A stretch of DNA of 64,000 nucleotides, from NCBI GenBank assembly GCA_040954595.2, contig CM082588.2:1674001-1738000 (forward strand). Direction: 5' to 3'. Within the stretch, counting starts at the first letter, position 1. Each line of letters opens with the position of its first letter. This document shows positions 38,401-50,400 of the stretch, piece by piece. Source of the DNA: Balanoglossus misakiensis (taxonomy: Eukaryota > Hemichordata). Made by a program: the position numbers and the translations under genes. Below the pieces are notes generated by a model. The model made no database searches and was not told where the DNA came from. It saw nothing but the letters and a program-made list of their open reading frames with translations.

Positions 38401-41400
38401 TGCTTTAGTAAGTGTGTGTGCAGATGACAGTCTTCATTTGTGGAATTTGAGACAGAAGAGGCCAGCAATACTGCATTCACTCAAGTTTAATAGGGAAAGG
38501 TAGGTTGACAGCAGATGATGTACTGTGAAACGGGCTATTTTCACGACAGGAATTTTTCGCAATATCAAAAGAGGCAACTGTTACGCAAGGATTAATTTTT
38601 GCGTTCTCTTATTTCATTTACTGCCTGAAAGTTCTTAGTTTGATAGAAACATCCAACTGACTTGTATGTTTTGTTTGTCATTTTTTTCAGAATTACCTTT
38701 TGCCACTTGCCATTTCAGAGTAAATGGTTGTACATAGGAACAGAAAGAGGAAATATTCACGTAGTTAACATAGAGTGCTTCATTCTATCAGGTTACGTTA
38801 TAAATTGGAATAAAGCTATAGAACTGTAAGTATTGAAATATTTGTGAAATATGAAATAAAAAAATCTTTAAAATCAGATTTCATTTTAGTTGCTCCATCT
38901 GTGAAAGATTATCATAAATGATGTATTTCATAATTTCTTATAAGTATGAAATAATTATGAATTATAATTTTGCATTGGCAGATCCAGAAAGACACATCCT
39001 GGTCCAGTGGTTCATCTCAGTGATAATCCCCTTGATCCTAATAAGGTAATCTTGATGTTTAAATGATATCTACAAGAACCAACCATTGCTGATAATGACA
39101 TGATTAAATCTTAGTATCACCAGCTGTGTTCAACCATTATGCCTGTCTGTTCAGTTCAGAAGGATTTCTGCATTTGTGCATTCAACTAAGTCTGTTCAAT
39201 TTATTGACTGGCAGTGGCAACATCGGTGCTAGGCAAAAAGGGTCATTCCGTCTGTAGAATATAGGGTTTATGTGTCATTTTGATCAGTCCATGAACACAG
39301 CCATCCCTCCCAATGTCTGTCTCTGCACCATCTCTTCATCTCCTTTGTAAATGTTATCAATTGTTACAAGACAAAGAAAAGATTCCAATATTTTTTTCGA
39401 AACTAATGAATGAAGAGAAAGTAATATGAGCGAATTCATTGCTTATTGTGTAATTGATTTTGGAGTTTATTCTGGACCATCCAATGTGCTAAGATAATAC
39501 TCAAGTTTATGGAGTATAAACACTAATTTCCTGCAATGTTATAAATAAGAAAATATATAAAGGTAGATTCTAATTAAAATATACAAAGTTAATTCAAGTG
39601 AAATACTGTTGTGCAAAGTAAACATTCATGTTTATCAAGATAAACACTTAATAGAGTTAAATATCAAAATTTATGAAACAATTGTTAACAATGAACTAAA
39701 AATCTTTATTCTATTCTGGGATTCTAATTCAAAACTAAAGAATTAAGTTAGAAAGAAGCATCTAAAGAATTTTGAAGTCAAGGCTTTTGTGAACTGATTT
39801 CTCATGCGGCCATTTTGTAAAACGCCCAAGCCTGGAACTACTTTCATCTGCCGTGTTGTTAACACCATCTTTGCCTTATCACACTGGCCATCCAACACTG
39901 CTCAGTAACATAGTCCTGTGGAACGTGGCATTCTTGTGCAGTCCAAGATTTCAATTCATTTGCAAGGTTTTCGAGGCACGATTTTCAGAAAATGACAAAA
40001 CCCTACAACAAACATAACTCTTTACAATGATTTTGTCTGGACATGTAATAACACATCAGCCGTCTGTGGAGGGCATATGTTCACCTGTTCTAGGGCTATC
40101 AATGGCACATTCAGTTCAGTATATACACGTGTATTATCATTTATTTGTCCAGATTGTGTCACCCTGTTAGGTGATTTAAAAAGAACATTTTAACCAAAAA
40201 GGAAGAGAATAACATGTCACATTTTAGACTTAAAAGTCAACAAGAACATAAGGTATTATTTACAATAGTAGTTTCCATAAATTATGATGAATCGAATCAA
40301 TACACAAGGTACAGGTATAAACTTTAATACTCAGTTTGATGTAGGTCACTTGTAGGGAATGGTGTTCGTGTATTGACCTGTCAACCATCTGTGTCGGGGC
40401 AAACACAGGTTAATTGAGGTGAATGCACAAGTATTAGTGTGAGATGTCAGGATTTTTTTCATTAACAGGTGAACAAAAGCACTTTTCATGTGTATATTTT
40501 GTGTAGTGTTGTTCTCAGGTTTAGACTGTTTGTTGGTGAAATTGTCTGACAAGTATTCAGGGAGAACAAATAATTGTATGTTTTCTTTGTGAAAGGTGTG
40601 ACATGTACCATCTGGTCTGTGTGTCTCTACATTAGCTGCTCAATGCAATATGGCCTTGAAGTTTTATCTGAGTGTGTAGAGAGATGATTCTAAAACTATT
40701 TTTTTATTTGAGTCTCACTGAGGAGGAAATAAAGAGTGTTAAATTATTGTCAGAAATATAAACAGTAAAGCAAACTACATGGTCAGTGTCTAAAAGTATT
40801 TTATTTACATGGCGATCTGAATGTATAGAAATTGCCGGTGAGCTACCATATGGTGGCTTACATACCAAAACATTAAGGTAATGAATATATTCAGCTATAC
40901 ACGAAAGGATTTGCTGAGTGTCCTAGGTTTGTTTTTACTTGAAGTTTATTGGATTTGCTCGAAGGGTTTAGGCAGGATAACTTTGAAATGTTAATAGAGT
41001 ATGGACATGATGGCTTTGGATGAGCAGATAGGTTGATGATGAGTACATGATTTCCCTGAGAATAAACATGGTCTTGGGAGATGGAACCATAAAGAAATCT
41101 TTCCCTCAGTCCAAATCTTATATGATGAGACAGATTACAGGTGCTTACAGCAAGTTGAGAGGTTTTTTGATTGGGTGATTTTGAAGTGCTGATGAGGCAG
41201 TTCAATATATTCACTTTGAAGCCTACTGACACCAGCTGTGGTCACATCTGCAATAAATGACCATCTTTCATACTTAATTTCTGCTCTGTATATTTCCATC
41301 CAGCTAATTATATTGGCTCTCAATATCACATCAAATGATGAAGTTATCAATCATGCTGGTATTAATTGTGTAGTTTTTGGCTTTTTCTGTAATCATTAAT

Positions 41401-44400
41401 CAGTCAATTCCTAATAAATAGATTTACAGTTATCAATTTACTATGATTTTGATGAGAGATGTGGTTGATATTTGTGATTTTTCTGCAATGACTAATTGAT
41501 TGTTTTGGCATTGACTGTACAGCCGGTCAATGTGAAACCATGTTTCACTGCAACCACCAACCAGGTGGCCAGTATAGACTGGTTCAACTGTATTAATTAA
41601 TAGTTTAGTTTTACACTATCACATCTCGCAAAATGTTTTGCAAAGAACGTCATTATACATGTAGTATTCTTACGTTTATTCTTCTTCTTACAGTTATTAA
41701 TTGGTTTCGAATCAGGGGCAATAGTATTATGGGATTTACGGACCAAAGCTGCAGAGTACAGATACAGTTGTCCAGCCCCTGTCAGGTCAATTGCTTGGAG
41801 CTGTGAAGGCAAACAATTTATATGCAGTCAAACAGATGGGAGCCTGACCCTATGGAACATGAAAAATCCAAATAAGCCATTAAATATTATGTACCCCCAT
41901 GGTAAGTATAGCAACTCAGATGATCTGTACATCTGGCATGTTACCAGTAATTCATTTCCTAGATCCTATTGGCCACAATGGCCTGTTGCTCGAGAGATTT
42001 AGGTGTGACTTGCAGGGGTGTTTCAAGATTCCTGTCACGTTGACTGAAACCTCAAGTCAGTAACACTTGTCCATCTCCTTCATTGCAGCAAAGCCCCCCA
42101 TCATGAAAGGAGCCAGACCGGATCCATGTGCACCCATCCATAAAGTAGAATGGAAGTCTTGCAAAGGAGCGTAAGTACATTATCCTTCAAGACTACTCCC
42201 TACTTATTACCCCCACACTTCCTTACCTCCATATTCATCTACCAAATGTATACCTAATGGTGGATAGGAAACAGGGTGCCATCTAAGCTCATAGTGATGC
42301 ACAATAATTATCCACAATAGATGCATATGAAGTGGAAAAGTACGCATTGCCATATTTACATCGATTCTTGACTTGTGTGTTGTGATTTACAGGGAGCCAT
42401 ACATCATCTTTTCTGGTGGCTTAACCTATGACAAGGCAGCCAAGCAGCCAAGTTTGACCATCATGCAGGGTAAGAACACAACAGTGTTGGAAATGGAGCA
42501 TCCTATTATGGACTTCCTGTGTCTGTGTGAAACACCATGGCCAAGTGGTAAGTGTTACTGGGATTAGTGTTCGGAGATGTGACTGTTACACTGTGGTAAA
42601 TATCAGTGATGTATGCATCCTATCTATAACCTTCACTCTGGGTTTCACCCAATGATTGATGGAACAGTCATAACCCATCTATCTCATGAAATGTCTGCTC
42701 TGCATGAATAATAAAATTGAAGGCAGTATTGGCACTCTGTCTGTAACAGGCGCTCCTTGTTTGTTATTGTAGCGACACAAAAACATAGTTTGCTTTAACA
42801 AAGCGAAACCGAAGAGAACAAGACTTTAATCTGGCAACATGTGCGAATTATGATGTGTCCGATTTATTGTTGCAGATATCCAGGAACCCTATGCTATCAT
42901 CGTGCTGCTAGAGAATGATATGGTGGTCGTGGATCTGCAGTCTCCAGGGTAACCACATCTTTTGTTGGCTGACTCTAAAACCTGTCAATCGAATTTGAAA
43001 GCCAGGATTGTTTTGTTGCGTGCTTTTGCAGTGTTGTTGATCGGAAAGTTCATCCACACCATCTGTTACATTCTGTCTCTTCAGGGAAGTCATATACTCC
43101 CTGTGATGCATTTATGTACAGTAACTGTATTTTTCATAGTGTGTGATTGAGAACAAAACAGTGGAGGAGGAAACTGTGACAGTCTGATGAAAGCAAAACA
43201 AGACAGACAGACAGGCACTGATGTGATACTTCTATTGATCATGTTTCAGATTTCCGTGCTTTGAGAATCCATACCCTATGGATCTTCATGAGTCGCCTGT
43301 CACTTGTGTTCAATATTATGCTGACTGTCCACCAGATATCATCCCAGCGTTCTACTCTGTGGGATCAAGCAGTCAACAGAAGAAAAGACAAGGCTACAGT
43401 AAAAAGGTGGACTGATTACTCATCCAGAAATAAAACAGATTCAAATGATAAAATGTGTATAATAAGCATGGCTGTGTCTTTTTTCAGAGCATGAGAAATG
43501 CTCCAAAATGACGGAATATTATACAGAATTGTTGAAGGGTGGAGAATACAGGCAATCATATTTGCCAGTTAAACACCTAGTGTAGATCTCCTATATTGAC
43601 ATTCCATGTGCTTAAAATGCAATCATGGTACATGTACCTTGTAAAGAATAATTTCTTTTCAAATTTGAACTGTAAGTGAGAGTTTGTATGCATTGCGGCA
43701 TGTAACATGTGCCACTAGGGTTCCAATAATAAGTCTAACATCGAACACTTAATAAGACATTAAATCAGCCGAAACTGACTTGATATACCACAGTCCCTGG
43801 TGGATGTGAAGCAGAGAGTCCAGTCCCTGATTTGCTTGCGTGGAACGTAGAACTATAATTGTCATGAGAGTTGACTGTTTGGTTAACTCATAATGGTCAG
43901 TGATCAGTGATTTACATGTGTTCTTTGTTCTGACTTCAGGAATGGCCGGTGAAAGGTGGTGAATGGGGCAGTGGAGGTAACAGCTATCCAGAAATTATCA
44001 TTACTGGGTAAGTGAGAGGTTATGAATGAGAAAGAAAAGAGGTTATGATCTAGCCAAGATGGTGTGAAATGTATGTAACTGGCAGTTTGTCAGATACATT
44101 TCTGTGTTAAATGTCACTAAGTTAATATAGATGTTGGTGGAGGAAAATTTGTTGAAACTCACTAAGTATGCTGGCCACATTCAGCCTAAATCTCTGATGA
44201 CATGTGAGTGATCCTGTGACTCAGTCAGCATTGATGATAAGTTTTTTTGCAGAGCTGTGGTCTTGCTGTAAACCCTGACCCTGGCTAAGCCTGCTTGATT
44301 CCTGTAAGAATTCACACAGTATTCCCTGAAGATTCCAGTTACAAGTTCACTCAGAATTTGGCGTGTAATAACAAGGAGACTATTCAAGAATTATTAATCA

Positions 44401-47400
44401 GATAACTTTATATACTTTTACAGACATGCAGATGGTTCCCTCAAGTTCTGGGATGCATCAGCTGGTAAGATGATTTTATGAGAAATGTTTTACAAGATAA
44501 TTAGAACACTCATTTGTAAATAATCTGCTCTCCAGTCTGTGTTATCATTCTGCACCAACTGAGCAGAATTACTATTATTAAAAAAATGGTGACTGTGTCA
44601 TTTCATCAAACTTATTTTAAAGTGTTCTTTTGGATTTCAGTGTCGTTACAAATCCTGTACAAACTGAAGACTGCCAAAGTGTTTGACAAGAAGAGTAAGA
44701 GTTTGGATGGTGAAGAAGACCCATATGCAATTCATCTCGTTGAAATGTGTCTTGATAGTCGTGTACTCGCTGTTGCTGGTGCTAGTGGACATGTTATATT
44801 GTACCGTTTTAGCAAACAGGAGGTCCAAATCGACCAATTATCTGTGAGTATCAGAATCATGTGATATAATCTAACCAATGAGAAGAATATCTTACTTTTC
44901 TTACCGATTCCATCGTGCGTTAAGTCCTTTGAGTGAATTAATAGCCGCGACGTATAATGACAACATTGTGTGTACCAGTATCATTTGTATTTCTGATGTC
45001 AGTGCCTGTATTTCATTGTCTTTATCTCTGATGTTCTGTTTCAGTCCATTGAGATCTCCATTGTATATGAAGCGGAGGAGTTGGAATCACCAGATTGTGA
45101 ACTACCACCAACACCACTAGGACGCAATTCCAGTACCACCAGCAGCACAAGCAGTGTCCCAACAATTGGACCCTCATCCACAACTCACATGAGTTCCAGT
45201 TCCGGTGAAGGAGTCAAGGACAACGTCCCCAATCTCAAAGTCCGGACATCTGCTCTCAAATTCCCTTCTGGATATCAGCCGGACCTGATCTGCCAGTTTC
45301 TGTGGGTAGATGGTGAACCTCCACCTGTGGTCACTTCAGTGGAACCCAATTCATCCTACGGACTGTGAGTAAACATTGGATTTTGTCCCTCCCCCAGCTA
45401 CTTCATTTTCATCGATAGCTCCTTCCCATTACTTTTTTGTCTGAGGAGATGTGCAATAGCTCAAATGAGATAGCTCCTTCACCTCCTTTTTCATCAGGCC
45501 CAGTTTCTTAGAAAATGTTATATACAGTATACTTCTGAGAAACTTACGTGTAGAATTTCCGAGAAACTTGACTTTTTGTGATGTTATACAAGAGCACCTT
45601 GACTCTCATGGGAGTTGCCAGTTGTTAAAAGCACTCTCACACATCTCATTCTTCACAACAGAAAAGACTATCTGCTTCCAATCATAGAAATTGGATTCCC
45701 GTTTGTGGAAGAGTAGTATACGTATGATAAAACTGCATCATGTTTTGTGATTTTGTGTTGTAGCATTGGCATTGGTACAGCCAATGGACTTGCAATCATA
45801 GACTACATCCAGAAAACCTGTCTACTCAACATGGGCACGCCAGATTTGTATGGTTCAGCAGATCCTTATCAGAGAACACCCAGATCTCCCAAAAGAAACA
45901 AACCACAGGGACTTGGTGATATCGTTGAACAAGGCACTACTGAACCGGAAAGATGTCGTTCTCCTCCGGGAAACTCCAACTCAGAACAGGTTAATATCAC
46001 TAACATTGTATCAATACTTGATTGTTTTATGATTTCGATTTCATTTATTTCATACATTATGATTTTAACTCAGATCTTGTTATACACAGATCATTATACA
46101 CCTACTCTCATAGGCTAATAAATCTGTTGGTACAATATTGATGCAAATTAGTTCTAATAAATCTTTCCAGGCAAAGTATCTATGGTATGCCTGTGGATTA
46201 CATGCCCCTGGTGTGAAATAAAGTTTGGGTTTTTTAAAACGATCTATTTTGATTTTCAGCAAAACGGAGTTTGTCTGAGTCCCACAGGAAACAACACCAA
46301 GAAGGACAAGAGGCCGAATGATGCACAGTTAAAGAGGAGTAAGTCTCAAGGAACACGAAAATTAAAGAAAGGGGAATCTACTGCTTCGGAAGGTGGTAAT
46401 GGCGAAGGTAGCGACGTTGGATGTATGGGTGGATTCATCAGTCAGTAGTTACCCAATCAAATTCATTCTGATAGTCGTTTAATATGCCTTTTTCATGGAA
46501 AGGGCGTCCTTTCCTAAGCATAGTGTAATCTCCAAGTAGACGATGCGAAAACGAGACCAGCAAGTTTCGCACGTCTTGGAAAGGGCGCCCTCTTGATGAA
46601 AAAGGTGTATCTATGTAGTCTTACATCTTGGCAGCTTACACTACTCGACATTGAGAGAGAAATATAGTAGTGAAGTTGCCAAGATGGTCAGAAGACTTGC
46701 ACCATTTGATGTTTCTGCACAACATGTACGAGTTGATACAGCACAAGTTTTGGCTTAAAACGTGACACTTGTAAGATTTGTGTTGCTTTGGTCATCACTG
46801 TTAGACTGTGATCTCTGCTGAAATCAGGTAGCAACTGACGTGAATATCGCTTCATATTATAATTTGCGTTGCTCAGTTCCGTGGCAGTATGTCTTGTGGT
46901 AGATCTAGTCTGCAACATATAAATTGATAATGCATGTTAGCTTATGTTAAACATTTTCTGTAACGTAGTTTCTACTTCTTTAAATGTTTCAAATTAGTTA
47001 ATATATTTGAGCCCGTTACATGTTAAATTCCATGGATCAATATTGAAGAGCCATCTGACTGTGAACAGCAGTGGTCAGATGATTCCCTTTTGATCAGCGA
47101 GGTTTTCACCCACATAACACAGCACCTTCAATCAGTATGATTAACACATAACCAGCATACTCATATGTGCATTGTTTGTTTGTTTGTTTGACTAGTGTTA
47201 GCTCATTGTTGTCTGGGCTGGGTTATTGTGACATTCACCTTCCCATTGTAGTTTGTTGGGGCTCATTTTGAAGCATTCATTTATTTCTGATAGACCCAGG
47301 CAATTTTGTGTTGCTTTTACTAATATTAACACAAGCACCTCATTTCAATTTTTTGTTTCATATTCTCTCTGTGCCTGTCTGTGTATGTTTGTTTGTATGT

Positions 47401-50400
47401 GCGTGTATGTGTATGGTGTCTGTTTGCATATTGTGTGTGTGTGGTCATCTTCACGTTTATAAGTTACTGACAATTATCTTCCCACTGTGTGTGTTTATTT
47501 ATTTACTATCATAACAGATATATTTTACAATACTCTGTAGTACCATTTCATCTATTTTATGTTCTGTCCCTTCATGATTTTCATCCTACACTGTTTTGAC
47601 ACATCATTTTCATCATAACCGTCTATCCATTTACAGACCCACCCACCAGCCAACCTCTTTGCAATATCAAAATATAATCCTTTCATCCATCCGTCCTCTA
47701 TCCTTCAATCCATCCATTCATCTCGATCACCCCACCTGATTCCCGATCTTAAATCAAAATAACATCAGATACTACATCAGATAAGTAGGTGATAATCTAA
47801 GAATGGTAGTTCAGTCCCCACTGACAGTCTGGGTGGACTGTGGATTGGGTTTAGTGATACGATCCAATATGGCCGCTTGGTAGTCATTTTGTGACAATTT
47901 CTCTTTCAGATTTGTTCAGATCATACAACAATAACCAAGATTGTATTTTGGGGCATTCTTTGCCTTTTTTGGTAAAAGAAAATCAATGCTTAGATAATAC
48001 TTGTGTTTTTTTGGCATTTGGGAATTTTTTGTTCAAAGACCCTATTTCTCAGAAACCTCTTGTCTGTACTATGAACTGTGTATTCACATGAATTTGTTAC
48101 ACAATCTCTTACAATACTTATCAATGCTTTAACTTTTATATTTATTGAAGTGGATTTGTGAAATCTGTGATTTTTAGATTATTTTTGAATCTTAACAAGT
48201 CAACAAATCTGATGTTAATTTGATTTTGTTATACCTCCTGTCCAATTCTGCCATTGTCACCCTGCATGCTGTTGGCTTTTTCAACTTATACTAGATAATT
48301 CCCATCTTCCCCCTTATTCTAACTATCCCTTTCAACTACTATTATTCAATTGGTGACTCCAGATTATAACCCTCCCTAGTAACCATTCCCATGGTGACCC
48401 TTAATTCTAACCTCCCCTTATAACTGTTTCCACTGTGTCTTACTTGCATACTTACATCTCCATATCATTGACGTGATATTCCATCTCTTTATATTCGTAA
48501 ACTGAAGATCCTGATGGAGCTAGTAGAAGCTCATCACTATTACTACCTGGTAAATACGTATTCTCTGGCCCACACCCTTCAGGTGTTAATTCTACCACCT
48601 TTTCTCATCAATATTTGTGCACCCCCCTCCACTTTTCAAACCTACCCATTTACAAGCCCAGGTGGCTGGTCACTTTGGCTGCTTTTATCGTCATTCATAG
48701 CTTTCTTTATTTCTGTGTCTGTCCAGTGTTTTTCCTCTCCATATGTGTGTCTTTAGAATGGACTAACATCTAAAAAAAACAACTTGATTGCAATATATAT
48801 ATGCTTAGCTGTTGCTGTGTATTCTCTCACTGACCACACATTAACAGCATGTTATATCCTGGGCTTCTATTTTTACTCTTTCTCTCTCTCTTTCTGTCTC
48901 TCACACACGGATGAAACCACACCCCTTCCAAACACTATCACTACACTCTCAGAACACCTTTACCATTCCAATATACCACACCACTACTTCACAATACTCT
49001 CACTTTTATACCGTTCCGATATACCTCATCTTACCCAGATACTTACAACACATTGTTCACTTTCTGTTACATTTTACCACACTTTTCCAAAAGATACAAT
49101 ACACCAGTCCAACTACAGTGTATCATACTAATATACATTAACAAAAAGATTGTCTAAATTTTACTTTTATTGTTGCCAAACATTTGTCACACAGTTACAA
49201 TTATGTTGCAAATCTCTGTGACATTTTCTGATACATTCTAACAGTTGTCTGCTCTAACATTAACTTGCTACTTCTTAACAATTGTAAGATAGTACTAATT
49301 CTTTCAGTGAAGTCCATACTTCAGTAGCTAATGCCCGTTGACGTTTCCCTTTCATTCTTGTAGACCGTGGTGAAGGTTCATTTACCAGGTCAAGAAGTTC
49401 TAGCATGTCAAGTCTTGAAAGGGAAACCAAGGAAGGCATCAATTGTCTTGCATTCGCAGAATCCTATACAACCAAAACAGGTAAGGTCTTAATCAATTCT
49501 TGGCGCAATTAACACCTTTTTGTCCTACCAACTTTACTAATAATGAATACACAAGTCACTGTAAAGAGATTTTAGTATTTAATCAAGCTTTCATTTTTCG
49601 AATAATAACCTCAGTGTCACACTTTAAGTTTTTTTTGAGGTTTAACAATATTTTGTTCATATTTTAGATTTGACAACAGTGCCGTGCCTATGGGTTGGTA
49701 CAAGTCTGGGTTCAGTGCTTGTCATTGTGATCACTCTACCATCTGAAGAGCAAAGACGCAATGAACCAGTTATTGTCTCACCCAGTGGTAAGAATATTTC
49801 TCTACATTGCCAACATGTGTTCATTGAAGTATTTCCACTTCACATAAAATAGGATGTGTACGATGGCTGGGAGGAGACCTTCCCTTGCAAAAGGAAATTC
49901 CCTAAGCAAGGTTTGCCTTTATTGTTGATTATAGATGCATCTTCTGTGTCAATAATTCACACAATTTCTCTTGTTTTTTTTTAAGGTACTGTGCTTCGAC
50001 TGAAAGGTGCTATATTATGCATGTCTTTCCTGGACTTCAGTGGTAATTTCATACCAGCACAGACAGATAATTGGAAAGATATGAACCTTACCAAAGAATC
50101 CTCAACAAAAGATAAGATGAGTAAGTCACTGCTGTAAATCAAGTTTGAATTTCAAGATATCCATGAATTACTCCTTTTTGAACTAAAATGCAGCATGCAT
50201 TGTAGCAGAAGATGAAAGCAAATGAGAATGTGGAAGTAGGGACACTGTAGGTCAGCCTAGGGGGTCTACTTTGAAAAGAACCCACTAACCTCTCAGGAGT
50301 TCTTGGCATATGCCCCTTAGTATTGTGGATAATTGCAACCAGTGCTAGTAATGTGCACCACAAAGGGAAAAAGCACCTTTAACTTAACATGATTTTTTAT

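Larger units (their letters stand above)
46339..49363 (+). other. STXBP5: Tomosyn variable region between exons 17 and 18 (3.0 kb)
   Basis: This interval corresponds to the region where vertebrate tomosyns carry alternatively spliced linker exons. It begins with a strong donor (A|GTAAGT) that sits inside a frame open to TAG at 46446-46448. It holds a small palindromic element (46487-46605), a TTTG repeat (47173-47190), a CT/CA-rich tract (about 48880-48910) and a candidate 42-nt cassette exon (48508-48549). Confidence 0.7.

Noticed and set aside
47891-48091. Possible tomosyn exon after TTCTCTTTCAG (LFRSYNNNQD)
   Set aside because: The acceptor is good, but the only nearby donor is out of phase with exon 18, and the peptide does not resemble the tomosyn linker.
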